DNA of 64,000 nt, taken from the NCBI RefSeq assembly GCF_001957135.1, contig NZ_MPHK01000024.1:696-64695 (forward strand), written 5' to 3'. The position numbers were made by a program, and so were the translations under genes. The notes below the pieces were generated by a model. It searched no databases, was not told the origin of the DNA, and worked only from the letters and a program-made list of their open reading frames with translations. This document shows positions 15,426-26,200 of this stretch, piece by piece (within the stretch, counting starts at the first letter, position 1; each line of letters starts with the position of its first letter). Origin of the DNA: Shewanella sp. UCD-KL21 (GTDB lineage Bacteria; Pseudomonadota; Gammaproteobacteria; Enterobacterales; Shewanellaceae).

Positions 15426-18400
15426 CTAGCGAAGCAGTGACAACAAATCATCTGCATTACCCGTCCACTGGCTTTTAGCACTGCCTGCAAGAATGCTATC
15501 AGCTAGGCTTTGCTTGTGCTGCTGCATCTCTTGAATTTTTTCTTCTACCGTCCCTTGAGCAATCAGTTTATACACAAACACAGGGTTAAGTTGACCGATA
15601 CGGTGCGCCCTATCTGTAGCTTGCTTTTCAGCTGCGGGGTTCCACCATGGGTCAAAATGGATCACGGTATCGGCGGCAGTTAAGTTAAGTCCTGTGCCGC
15701 CCGCTTTTAAGCTAATCAAAAACACCGGTATTTCGCCTTCTTGGAAAGCATCAATTTCAACCTGACGGTTACGGGTTTGCCCGGTAAGCTTGCTATAGCT
15801 TATGCCTAAATCAATCAACTCTTGCTCAATTAGCGCCAACATACCGGTAAACTGGCTGAAAATAAGGATTTTACGGCCCTCTTCAACCATCTCAGGTACA
15901 TTCTCAGTCAGCCAAGTGAGTTTGGCGTTATCTTTGACGTACTGCGCTTGCTCTAGCTTCACTAAGCGTGGATCACAACAGGCTTGGCGCAGTTTAAGCA
16001 GTGCATCTAAAAACTCAATGTGACTGCTTGATACACCTTGTTTCGCAAACAATTCACGTAATTTTTTCTCCATCACTAAACGGATACTTTCATATAAATT
16101 ACGCTGATCTTTTTCTAACTCTAAGGTTTGAATGATAATGGTTTTTTCAGGTAGCTCCGACATTACTTCACTTTTGGTGCGGCGCAGTAAAAACGGCGCG
16201 ATACGATTTAGCAATATCGCCGATTTTTCAGTATCAGCTTGCTTTTCAATCGGGCCTCTAAATTCTTTATTAAAGTAATTATGCTGGCCTAATAACCCCG
16301 GTAAGCAAAAATCCATTAATGATTTTAATTCGCCTAAATGATTTTCAAGTGGCGTACCTGATAAGCACAATCTAAATTGGCCTTTGAAGGTTTTAAGCGC
16401 TTGAGTGACTTTTGCTTGGGCATTTTTAATCTGCTGCGCTTCATCTAAAATAATATGTTCAAAGCTGTATTCGCTATAGAACAATTCATCACGCAAGATC
16501 AAAGGATAAGTGGTCACAATCACATCGTAATCTTCAATCTGCTCAAGTAATGCCTGACGTTTACTGCCATGTACCACCAGCACTTTTAAACTTGGGGTAA
16601 ACTTTTGTGCTTCTTTAAACCAGTTGCCCACTAAGCTGGTTGGGCAAACAATTAAACTGGGCCTAAATGCCCGCGGATTAACTGCGCTACTTTGTTGCTT
16701 TGATTGTTTCGCTTTAAGTAAAAATGCAAGCGTTTGCAAGGTTTTACCTAGCCCCATATCATCAGCAAGAATACCGCCTAATTGGTATTCTTTTAAGAAA
16801 CACAGCCAGTCATAACCTTGCTTTTGATAATCACGTAAGGTGGCATTAAGCCCTTCAGGCAACGGCGCTGACTCTATGCCTTTAAATTCGGTAAGTTTAT
16901 TGGCTAACTGTCTAACGCGCTCACCATTAAGTAACCGAATATCGCTTTCTGATAATTCATTCAATAAGTCAGCCCGATTACGAGGGACTTCAAGTTGGTC
17001 GCCACCACCACGCTGGAATAACTCTTGGATAACCGAAATAAGCGGTTTAATGGTTTTGGCTTTAATCTTCACAAAGCGGCCATTAGGCCCTGGCAGAATA
17101 AGCTCTTGTTCGTCATCTGGCTCGCCATTTTGCTGCAGCCAACGGGCAACTAAACTTAATAACGGCACACTTTGACCATCAATATCAGCATTAAGTGACA
17201 GTGAGAACCAGCCGCTGTCTTCATCATCGTCAAGGTCAACTTCAATGTCGGCTTCAACAATATTAAGGTCAAACTCTGGGGCAAACTCTACGTTGTAGCC
17301 TAAGTCTTCTAAGGTCATCACCCCGAAGGTGGTGAGCTGGGCCCACTCATTTACCATATCAGGCATTAAGCCTAAACTGTAAAAGCTACTGGCATGGTTA
17401 TAGGTCAGCAGGCTGTTATCAATAAGTTGTAGTTGCAAGCTTTGTAGTATTTGCACCACTTGCGCTTCTTGCTCAGGATCACGATGAATTTGATACTGGA
17501 CTTTACCTTGCTTAATCAAGGTGATTTTTTCGCGGGCTAATTTGCCTGACAACAGCATATCGCCATAGCTAAACTGCAACTGTAATACCGGCTGCATAAC
17601 GGCGCTGTCGCTTAATTGCACCATGGTAAAAGTCAGCTTGGCAACTAATGCCTGCTCAATCTCATAAAATTCAATTTCACTGGGTACAGGCACACTTTTA
17701 GGGGAAAAGTGACGCAGCATTTTATCGCTAATATCGTCGACTTTATCTAATGGCACTGGCGGCATTTGTTGCAATAGCTTTAATTTTTCAACGCTTAAGT
17801 CAGTGTCTAAATGGCCAATCTTTAGATAGTCTAAATCCATGAACATCGGTGGATTGGTGGCTATAAACTCCCAGTTTTCAAGCTCAGGCATGGTCATACT
17901 GATTTGCGTATGGCGAGCGTCAGTTTCTTGCCAAATAAAGTCTGGGGTTAACGCGCGGGTCATCTGAATTGGGGTGCGGCTTTCTTCCCAAAAGCAACTG
18001 CCAAGCTGGATCATCTTATTTAATGCGAGTGCGCAAATTTCACCTTCAAGATAGATTTTTGAGGCACTTTTTGAAGACGATAATAATAAGCTAATGATTT
18101 GGCTATCTTCGGCGTTAATCCACCATGGCAGATGATACTTCACATCGTTCAGCGCAACTTTACTGCCTTTGTTGAATTGCTGTTTTTTGTTTAATTTACT
18201 GCGTTTAAACTCAACAAAAATACCATGATGATCGCTTGATAATACAAAGATGATCCGTTCTTTGTCTTCATCATCTTCGGTCTGTGTGAGGGTGTCTTGC
18301 TTATCTAATTGTAAGATCCATTGGCTAAGGCGCTGCTCTTCAACTGGCTTTTTATCCACTAACGCCAGTAACGCTGCGGCAACGTGCTTACAATTGCTAG

Positions 18401-18656
18401 CAACAGGGCAAGTACAATGAGATTTCATCACGATTTTATGATTGACATTGACCAAGCTGATGTCTTGACGATAAGGCTCGGTGGCGGTTCCTACCACATA
18501 GGATTCAACATTGTGGTTATCTTGACTGGCGTGAACGTCGAGTACCCGCCCCTCAATCAAATAATTCTGCGCCTTTTGCAGTTGAGTAGATGAAAATAGC
18601 TTAGCAACAAGTTCTAAGGTAATTTTTATTGGAAGATTAAACAATTTGGCCGACAT
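15426..18656 (-). CDS. SWIM-domain SNF2-family helicase/ATPase
   Basis: 1076 residues. An N-terminal SWIM zinc finger (about residues 68-95: SHCTCPVASNCKHVAAALLAL) may bind DNA or protein. A long divergent middle region follows, then a SNF2 ATPase in the C-terminal 470 residues: Walker A GGILADDMGLGKTLQTLAF, DEAQ box (ILDEAQQIKN), SGTPLENHLGELKSLMDF, FLLRRTKSEV, and the helicase C-lobe SLKAGGTGLNLTAADTVIHF with DRAHRIGQ. Such bacterial proteins are thought to remodel protein-nucleic-acid complexes. It is convergent with the glycerophosphotransferase gene (22 bp between stops). It is larger than and distinct from RapA, which lacks SWIM. Confidence 0.9.
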   Translation of the reverse strand: MSAKLFNLPIKITLELVAKLFSSTQLQKAQNYLIEGRVLDVHASQDNHNVESYVVGTATEPYRQDISLVNVNHKIVMKSHCTCPVASNCKHVAAALLALVDKKPVEEQRLSQWILQLDKQDTLTQTEDDEDKERIIFVLSSDHHGIFVEFKRSKLNKKQQFNKGSKVALNDVKYHLPWWINAEDSQIISLLLSSSKSASKIYLEGEICALALNKMIQLGSCFWEESRTPIQMTRALTPDFIWQETDARHTQISMTMPELENWEFIATNPPMFMDLDYLKIGHLDTDLSVEKLKLLQQMPPVPLDKVDDISDKMLRHFSPKSVPVPSEIEFYEIEQALVAKLTFTMVQLSDSAVMQPVLQLQFSYGDMLLSGKLAREKITLIKQGKVQYQIHRDPEQEAQVVQILQSLQLQLIDNSLLTYNHASSFYSLGLMPDMVNEWAQLTTFGVMTLEDLGYNVEFAPEFDLNIVEADIEVDLDDDEDSGWFSLSLNADIDGQSVPLLSLVARWLQQNGEPDDEQELILPGPNGRFVKIKAKTIKPLISVIQELFQRGGGDQLEVPRNRADLLNELSESDIRLLNGERVRQLANKLTEFKGIESAPLPEGLNATLRDYQKQGYDWLCFLKEYQLGGILADDMGLGKTLQTLAFLLKAKQSKQQSSAVNPRAFRPSLIVCPTSLVGNWFKEAQKFTPSLKVLVVHGSKRQALLEQIEDYDVIVTTYPLILRDELFYSEYSFEHIILDEAQQIKNAQAKVTQALKTFKGQFRLCLSGTPLENHLGELKSLMDFCLPGLLGQHNYFNKEFRGPIEKQADTEKSAILLNRIAPFLLRRTKSEVMSELPEKTIIIQTLELEKDQRNLYESIRLVMEKKLRELFAKQGVSSSHIEFLDALLKLRQACCDPRLVKLEQAQYVKDNAKLTWLTENVPEMVEEGRKILIFSQFTGMLALIEQELIDLGISYSKLTGQTRNRQVEIDAFQEGEIPVFLISLKAGGTGLNLTAADTVIHFDPWWNPAAEKQATDRAHRIGQLNPVFVYKLIAQGTVEEKIQEMQQHKQSLADSILAGSAKSQWTGNADDLLSLLR

Positions 18657-18845
18657 GCATTATTCCATACGAGCTGTAGCAAAAGATGGCTACACAACAA
18701 CGAGCGTAACCATCCATTCTATGGAAGATGTCAGTAAAATTCTACCGTGACATGCGCTTTAATGATTTTTTTTAAAGCTAATGTCATAGTGTGGTCAAGT
18801 ATAGTGATGCTACCCTTGTTACTAACCTTGTCACTAACCCTATAA

Positions 18846-20798
18846 CTAACCTTGTAATAAGTGCTCTTCAACGGCTTCAATTGCACGAGGTTTTCCCACC
18901 ACCATCACAATATCACGGCGCTCAAACACCCAATCATCTGGCGGTGGACTTAACTCCTCACCTTTGCGCCTCACGGCTCGGGCTTCAACATGAAATTGCG
19001 ACCAATCTATATCGGTGAGTTTCTTGCCGATAGCATCTGCGCCTGTATCTAACGCCACGGCGTGCAACAACTCCAAGGTAAAATCGGTTTCGGCGCCAGT
19101 GAAAAAGCCATGTAAATATTGGTAGTGATTACGGCGCTCAGACTCTAAACGTTTAATAATTCTTGGTAGCGGCACGCCGCATTTATACAGCACTTGCGAC
19201 ACTAACATTAAACTGCCTTCGAGCTTTTCTGGAATGACTTGAGTGGCGCCAGCTTGTGTTAAATTTTCTAATTCAGCATCATCTGTAGTGCGAACAATAA
19301 TTTTAGTTTCAGGGGCTAATTTACGTGATAATGCTAAGCAGTCTTCAACCTGTCTTGACTCACCAAAGGTGATCACCACCATACTGGCTCGGCGAATGCC
19401 TATTTGCTTTAACAAGCCCATTTTACAGGCATCACCAAAATAGACAGGCTCGCCTGCAGCGCGGGCTTCAGAAACACGTTTAGGATCTAAGTCCAGCACC
19501 ACAAATGGCACCGCTTCGGTTTTTAAAAAACGCGCAATGGTTTGCCCTACACGGCCATAACCCAATATTAATACCAAGTCGCCATCATCAGGGCTGGGTA
19601 AAATGAATTCTTCATCCATTTGATCTTTACTATTGGTTTTACCCTCAATTTTTGCTGCAATATCAACACAATGCCTGACTAACCAAGGCGCGATGGACAT
19701 GGATAACACCGCCACCATCACTAAAATGGTACTCATTTGAGTTTCTAATAGCTGATAATTAACCGCCAAGGCTAATACCACGAAACTGAATTCGCCCACT
19801 TGAGCCAAACTGATGGCGGTACTTAATGCCACTTTAAATTGCTCGCCCCCAAGCTTTAATAAACCAAACACCACTAAGATTTTGGTCATTAACACTGCAA
19901 TGAGGATTAATAAAATTTGCCACCAAAACTCAGCAACAATGGCAAAATTTAATAGCATGCCGATGGAGATAAAAAACAGTCCCATCAGTAAATCTCTAAA
20001 TGGTCTAATATCCGCTTCTAACTGACGTCGATACTGACTTTCCCCTAACAGCATCCCCGCTATAAAGGCACCTAACGCCATGGATAACCCCAGCCACTGG
20101 GTAAACGCCCCAGTCACTAACACCACCACTAAGGTTGATAATACAAACAATTCATTAGAGCGAGAGCGGGCTACTTCATCAAAAATACGCGGTAAAATCC
20201 ATTTACCAAATGACATCAATGCTAAAAAGGCCAAAATACCCGTGAACAGCCCCCAAGCTATTTCAACTGCGCCCATGGCTTCACTGCTAGGAGATAACAA
20301 AGGTAAGACGATAAGTAGCGGAACCACGGCAATATCTTGAAATAACAGCACACTGACAGAGAGCTCGCCATGACGGCGACGCATCCAGCCTTGATCATTA
20401 ACCAGTTTTAGCACAATCGCCGTTGATGATAGCGCCACAGCAGAGCCAATCACCACTGCAGCAACCATATTTTGACCAAATAAGTAGGCCACTAAACCGG
20501 CAATTAATGCGGTGAACGTCACCTGAGCACTGCCTAAACCAAATACTGTGCGGCGCATAGACCAGAGCTTAGGAACCGAAAACTCTAACCCTAAGCTAAA
20601 CATAAGCAGCACCACACCCAATTCTGCCACTGAATGCATTTGCGCTTGAGTAAACCAATGAAAGCCACTCGGTCCGCTGAAAACCCCGGTTAATAGATAA
20701 GCCAATATTGGCGGTAAACCCACTCGGCGTAACAAGGAAATTGCCACAATCGCAATGACTAGCATTGAGAGAATATGGATGAAAATACTGTGCTCCAT
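18846..20798 (-). CDS. Kef-type monovalent cation:proton antiporter (CPA2) with TrkA-N and TrkA-C domains
   Basis: 650 residues. The first 385 are a 12-13-helix Na+/H+-exchanger domain (LPPILAYLLTGVFSGP, GSAVALSSTAIVLKLV, SMALGAFIAGMLLGES). An RCK/TrkA-N domain (about 405-520: VLILGYGRVGQTIARFL, Asp of VLDLDPKRV for NAD(H)) and a TrkA-C domain (about 560-645) follow. It exports K+ or Na+ in exchange for H+ across the inner membrane, gated by the cytoplasmic nucleotide-binding part. GGAG precedes the ATG. It is divergent from the diguanylate cyclase gene. Whether it is glutathione-gated like KefB/KefC or of another subfamily cannot be settled here. Confidence 0.87.
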   Translation of the reverse strand: MEHSIFIHILSMLVIAIVAISLLRRVGLPPILAYLLTGVFSGPSGFHWFTQAQMHSVAELGVVLLMFSLGLEFSVPKLWSMRRTVFGLGSAQVTFTALIAGLVAYLFGQNMVAAVVIGSAVALSSTAIVLKLVNDQGWMRRRHGELSVSVLLFQDIAVVPLLIVLPLLSPSSEAMGAVEIAWGLFTGILAFLALMSFGKWILPRIFDEVARSRSNELFVLSTLVVVLVTGAFTQWLGLSMALGAFIAGMLLGESQYRRQLEADIRPFRDLLMGLFFISIGMLLNFAIVAEFWWQILLILIAVLMTKILVVFGLLKLGGEQFKVALSTAISLAQVGEFSFVVLALAVNYQLLETQMSTILVMVAVLSMSIAPWLVRHCVDIAAKIEGKTNSKDQMDEEFILPSPDDGDLVLILGYGRVGQTIARFLKTEAVPFVVLDLDPKRVSEARAAGEPVYFGDACKMGLLKQIGIRRASMVVITFGESRQVEDCLALSRKLAPETKIIVRTTDDAELENLTQAGATQVIPEKLEGSLMLVSQVLYKCGVPLPRIIKRLESERRNHYQYLHGFFTGAETDFTLELLHAVALDTGADAIGKKLTDIDWSQFHVEARAVRRKGEELSPPPDDWVFERRDIVMVVGKPRAIEAVEEHLLQG

Positions 20799-20978
20799 AA
20801 AGGCATGTTCTCCGAGTCAATAAAATAACGATTAGATAAACAGTCTATTAACAAAGTGGCAAATTAACAATAACCTTATGAAAATGGTAAACAAATAATA
20901 ACAGGCATAATTATTGCTTCATAAATTCATCAAACGAATAACAATTAGAAACTTGAAATCATCATTGGGATAATAGCT

Positions 20979-21875
20979 ATGGACTACGCAGTAACGTCAC
21001 AACCATACCCGAAGCTAACTATAAGTAAATCAGAAGCTTATTATAAAATATCCGATGAACAACCTAGGCTTAATTTACTGACCGTGTTACAGCAATTACA
21101 TTCAAATTTAGACCCTGAAAGCGTTTTTGCCAGCTATGGCAAAAGCATCGGACAAGTTTTGCCGATCCGCGGCATTCAGCTTAATCACCAATTAAAACTG
21201 AATTGGGGTCGTTGCCAGGGGCTCAGTATTCAGCGAGTAATCACCGGTTTTGGTGAGCCCTATAGCATTAAATATTACTTATCTACGCCACTGACACCCA
21301 GTCAAACAAGATTGTTAAACACCTTAGAAGAACTGTTCAATCAGCCATTACATAATGCCTACCAATATGCACAGATGTCGAATCAAGCGATGTTTGATGC
21401 CCTGACTGGGCTAGGTAATCGCTATTATTATCGGCAAAGTATTAAGAGTGCACTGGCAAGAGCTAACCGAAAACAAGCTGATATTTCTCTGATTGTGCTG
21501 GACTTAGATAACTTTAAAAACCTCAATGATCAACATGGTCATAAACTGGGGGATACGGTATTAAAAGAGTTTGCTGATTTATTAAATGATGCTATCCGCA
21601 ATACTGACCAAGCATTTAGAATTGGTGGTGATGAATTTATTATTATAGCCCAAGGAAAAGAACATACGATGACACCTTTGTGTGAACGTATTATTGCGGC
21701 AATAAATAGCCACCCATTAACCAGTGCATTTAAGGTGCAATGCAGTATTGGGGTCGCTGAGTTTTTACCACCACAAACCCAAGACAAACTTTATGAAACT
21801 GCAGATATGGCGCTGTATGCAGCAAAAGCCGCCGGTAAAAACGGCTTTAAATTAAGTATGCAAACAAACGCCTAA
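20979..21875 (+). CDS. Diguanylate cyclase (GGDEF) with unrecognised N-terminal domain
   Basis: 298 residues. The C-terminal GGDEF domain (about 135-295) starts with DALTGLGNRYYY and carries the intact active-site loop RIGGDEFII plus an inhibitory I-site RNTD five residues upstream. It should make c-di-GMP from two GTP and be feedback-inhibited by it. The N-terminal 130 residues contain no membrane segment and no sensor domain I recognise. c-di-GMP commonly promotes exopolysaccharide synthesis, but linkage to the nearby locus is only suggestive. The last 24 bp overlap the convergent tilS gene. Confidence 0.88.
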   Translation: MDYAVTSQPYPKLTISKSEAYYKISDEQPRLNLLTVLQQLHSNLDPESVFASYGKSIGQVLPIRGIQLNHQLKLNWGRCQGLSIQRVITGFGEPYSIKYYLSTPLTPSQTRLLNTLEELFNQPLHNAYQYAQMSNQAMFDALTGLGNRYYYRQSIKSALARANRKQADISLIVLDLDNFKNLNDQHGHKLGDTVLKEFADLLNDAIRNTDQAFRIGGDEFIIIAQGKEHTMTPLCERIIAAINSHPLTSAFKVQCSIGVAEFLPPQTQDKLYETADMALYAAKAAGKNGFKLSMQTNA

Positions 21876-23225
21876 CTCGTTATGGCTGGCAAGATAGCGT
21901 TTATCAACCCAAAAACCAATGGCGGCAACTAAGGTGTCATTGTAAAAAATAAGCGGTATTTTATGCCTTTGCCAAGGTGGCACGGCTAGCTCCTGCCAAA
22001 CTTTTTTAAGCTCACGGCCCTTATCACGAAAATGCGGCTGACAACGAATACTGCCTTTGGCGCCAAATGAGATAGTCACTTGCTCCGTTGTCGCTAACCT
22101 TAGTCGTACTCCGGTTTGCGTTAAACCAATAGCGCAGTCAGCTTGCTGATTCATCTGCGCAGTTAAATTCAATTGCTTGCCAGTACACAATGATTGAATA
22201 TTGCAAATCAACTCAACATCATCTGGCTTTTCATTACTAACAGGCACCAAAAATGCCTTGCCAGCAAAACGCTTTATTGAGTAATCAGCACAATTAACGT
22301 CCACCTTGGCATCATCAGCGGCATAGATCAGCTGCTGTAACATTTGCTCTAGCTGCGATTGAGACGGCAAATTAAACCCTAAAGATTGAATAAAGCCCCG
22401 CAGCAACAGTGCTTGCCATTGAGGTGTTTGCGCTGACAAGTGCTGTAATTTAAAAGCGGGCAACTCAAATGGCGTTGCGGTATCAAGCCATGCGGGTAAG
22501 CGAGTAGCAACTTCATCTTCAATCACTTGCTGCTGCTCAGCGCATAATTTTGCACTGCGTGCTGCGGTGGTGGCAATACTTGGCCAGCGCGCTTTTAGTC
22601 TCGGGATGATCTCATGACGCAAAAAGTTACGGTCAAATTGCTCATCTTTATTGCTTTCATCTTCAATGTGCTTAAGTTGATTATCACGGGCAAAATCTTC
22701 AATTTGCTGGCGAGTGACATCAAGCAATGGCCTTACTATCCAGCTTTGATGATTAAATGGCTGCATGGCGCCCATGGCCGCTAAGCCTTTGGGGCCTTGA
22801 CCACGCTTAAGGGCTAATAAGAGGGTTTCCAGTTGATCATCTTGATGATGGGCGGTGAGTAATATATCGCCCTGATTGAGATAGTGTTTAAAAGCCTTAT
22901 AACGGGCATCTCTGGCGAGGGCTTCTAAACTTTGTCGCGCAGCTTTTTGAATTGAGACACGTTCAATTTGAATGGGTAACTGATAGTGCTTAGCCTGAGT
23001 AAGACAATGATTAACCCAATGCTCAGCATTGTCACTGAGTCCATGATGAACGTGGACCAATAAACAAGGGATATTAGGGTGCTGCTGGGCAAACTGACTT
23101 AAGCCATAGGCAAGGCATTCAGAATCCACCCCGCCACTGTAAGCTAATACTAACTTAGCCTGAGGCTGAGCATTTAATAGCGGTAGCACCAGCGCTTGTA
23201 TCGCTTTGCAAATATCTACGCTCAT
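21852..23225 (-). CDS. tilS: tRNA(Ile)-lysidine synthase
   Basis: 457 residues. The PP-loop ATPase motif LAYSGGVDSECLAYGL is at about residues 25-40, LTAHHQDDQLETLLLALKRGQGPKGL and FDRNFLRHEIIPRL follow, and TilS substrate-binding and C-terminal domains complete the protein. It converts the wobble cytidine of tRNA-Ile(CAU) to lysidine, changing both codon and amino-acid identity; normally essential. It is 66 bp downstream of dnaE with no accA between, and its 3' end overlaps the GGDEF gene tail-to-tail. Confidence 0.93.
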   Translation of the reverse strand: MSVDICKAIQALVLPLLNAQPQAKLVLAYSGGVDSECLAYGLSQFAQQHPNIPCLLVHVHHGLSDNAEHWVNHCLTQAKHYQLPIQIERVSIQKAARQSLEALARDARYKAFKHYLNQGDILLTAHHQDDQLETLLLALKRGQGPKGLAAMGAMQPFNHQSWIVRPLLDVTRQQIEDFARDNQLKHIEDESNKDEQFDRNFLRHEIIPRLKARWPSIATTAARSAKLCAEQQQVIEDEVATRLPAWLDTATPFELPAFKLQHLSAQTPQWQALLLRGFIQSLGFNLPSQSQLEQMLQQLIYAADDAKVDVNCADYSIKRFAGKAFLVPVSNEKPDDVELICNIQSLCTGKQLNLTAQMNQQADCAIGLTQTGVRLRLATTEQVTISFGAKGSIRCQPHFRDKGRELKKVWQELAVPPWQRHKIPLIFYNDTLVAAIGFWVDKRYLASHNELGVCLHT

Positions 23226-23291
23226 TGGATACCTCTATATTGCCCAAATAGCTCAGTAATCTGAGCCCGAAACCAAAGCCCGTTTGCTAAA

Positions 23292-26200
23292 TTAATTAAA
23301 CACGATTTTGACGTTTTTAGAGCCCACTAAACTTTCAATTGCCAGCATCAGTTCATCGGTTGGATTAACCCGCCATTCATCACCAAGGCGTAATTGGCCT
23401 GCGGCCTCTTGCTGCTGATAATTAATGATAACGGGCACGCTGCCGTTTTTCCAAGGCGTTAATGCTTGCTCAAATTGCTCCAGCCAAGCTTGATTGATGT
23501 CATCTGCGGTGATGTTTATTTCTACTGCATTTGCAAAGTGGCTGCGAGCCTCGCCAATTTCAATGATGTTGCGGGCCGTCATGCGATTGCCACCAGCAAA
23601 GTCATCAAAGCTGACTTCACCTTCGCAAATCAAAATTTTATCTTTTTCAAGCAAGTGGTTAAATTTTTCAAACGCTTCAGTAAATAGCATCACCTCTAAA
23701 CGGGAGCTTTTATCATCTAATGTCACCAGCCCCATTTTAGAGCCACGTTTAGTGATCATCACCCGAGTCGCAATAACTAAACCCGCGGCTTTCATGGTTT
23801 TACCGCGATCGGTCGGGTGGACGTCTTTTAAACGCCCTGAAGTATATTGCTTGAGTTCTTTTAAGTATTGATTTATCGGGTGACCAGTAAGGTATAAACC
23901 TAAGGTATCACGCTCACCTTCAAGCCAAACTTTATCAGGCCAAGGAGTACATTCAACAAAGTTTTGTTTATTGTCTTCTGGTTCAGAGTTCAATAAGCCA
24001 AACATATCGTTTTGGCCAATGGCTTCAGCTTTGGCATGCTGCGCTGCGGCTAAAATCGCTTCTGGTAATGTCGCTATCATTGCCGCGCGGTGCGGACCTA
24101 AACTGTCTAATGCGCCGGCGCAAATCAGTTTTTCGATGACGCGTTTATTGAGCTTTTTAAGATCAATTCGGGCGCAGAAATCAAATAAATCAATAAATGG
24201 CCCATCTTTTCGGGCATTGAGAATCGATTCCACTGGGCCATCACCGACCCCTTTAATCGCACCGATCCCGTAGACAATGTTAAGCTCGTCATCAACGGTA
24301 AATTTGAATAAGCCTTTATTCACATCAGGTGGAATAAGCGGTATGCCCATACGCTCACATTCATCGACTAAGATAACGATTTTATCTGTGTTATCCATAT
24401 CCGCTGACATTACCGCCGCCATAAACTCAGCTGGGTAATGGGTTTTAAGCCATAAAGTTTGATAGGAAACCAGTGCATAGGCAGCTGAGTGAGATTTGTT
24501 AAAACCATAACCTGCGAATTTTTCAACCAAGTCGAAGATCTTCATCGACAGGTCGCCATCAACACCGTTGTTGATAGCCCCCTCTTTGAACGTTCCGCGC
24601 TGCTTAGCCATTTCTTCAGGTTTTTTCTTACCCATTGCACGGCGCAACATATCCGCGCCACCTAGGGTATAACCTGCAAGAACCTGGGCAATTTGCATCA
24701 CTTGTTCTTGATACAAAATAATGCCGTAGGTTGGCTCTAGTAGTTCTTTTAATGACTCATGTTGATATTCTGCATCTGGATAAGAGACCGCTTCACGGCC
24801 ATGCTTACGCTCAATAAAGTTATCTACCATGCCTGATTGCAATGGTCCTGGGCGAAACAGTGCCACGAGTGCAATCATGTCTTCAAAACAATCCGGTTGC
24901 AGGCGTTTAATCAAATCTTTCATACCACGGGATTCTAACTGGAATACCGCTGTGGTTTCATAGCGCTGAAGTAATCTAAACGACTTAGGATCGGTTAAGT
25001 CAATGGCCTCAATCCTAACGGGCTCTTTGCCCTGCTTTGCTAGGCGCGGGTTAATCATTTGCAGCGCCCAGTCAATAATGGTCAGCGTTCTTAAGCCTAA
25101 GAAATCAAACTTAACTAGCCCCGCAGTTTCAACATCATTTTTATCGAATTGCGTTACTGGGTTTAAGCCTTCTGCATCACAATAAAGGGGCGAGAAATCG
25201 GTAATAACTGTCGGTGAGATCACCACGCCACCAGCATGCTTACCCGCATTACGGGTAACACCTTCAAGCCGTCGACACATGTCAATCAGCTCTCGGACAT
25301 CTTCATCTGCGTTATACGCTTCTGGTAATGATGGCTCTACTTCAAAGGCTTTGGTCAGAGTCATCCCAGGCTCTGCTGGGATCATTTTAGTTAACCGTTC
25401 AACAAAACCATAGGGGTGACCGAGTGCACGGCCAACGTCTCGTACCACAGCTTTTGCCGCCATGGTACCAAAGGTAATAATTTGTGATACCGCATCTCGG
25501 CCATACAATTCAGCAACGTGATCGATAACTTCATCACGTCTATCCATACAGAAATCGACATCGAAATCAGGCATAGAGACACGTTCTGGGTTTAAGAAAC
25601 GTTCAAACAGTAAGTCGTACTCTAGTGGGTCAAGATCGGTAATTTTTAGGGCATATGCCACTAATGAGCCCGCACCAGATCCACGACCCGGTCCAACAGG
25701 GATATCGTTATCCTTACCCCATTGAATGAACTCCATTACAATAAGGAAGTAACCAGGGAAGCCCATTTGGTTAATCACTTTTAGCTCAATATCTAGGCGT
25801 TCATCATACTCAGGACGCTTTTCTAAACGTACCTGTTCATCAGGGAATAAAAATTCTAGCCGCTCTTCTAAGCCTTTTTCAGACACATCGACGAGAAAGT
25901 CTTCAATGGTCAAATCGCCCGTTGGGAAGTTAGGCAAGAAATATTCGTGCAAACGTATGGTCACATTACAGCGTTTAGCGATTTCGACACTGTTTGCCAG
26001 TGCTGATGGAATATCAGCAAATAACTCACACATTTCTTCTTCTGTGCGTAAGTATTGCTCTTTACTGTATTTTTTGGGTCTGCGAGGATCAGCTAAGGTA
26101 AAACCATCATGGATCGCCACCCGTATTTCATGGGATTCAAAATCATCGGCCTTTAAAAAGACCACCTGATTGGTCGCCACAACCGGTAGATTGCGATCAG

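Noticed and set aside
21826..21850. Hairpin AAAGCCG/CGGCTTT at the end of the GGDEF gene
   Set aside because: It falls in codons of the conserved AAKAAGKNGF motif of GGDEF domains and lacks a U-run, so protein constraint explains it.
23466..24273. Several plus-strand frames opposite dnaE
   Set aside because: They lie antisense to a conserved essential gene with no independent coding evidence.
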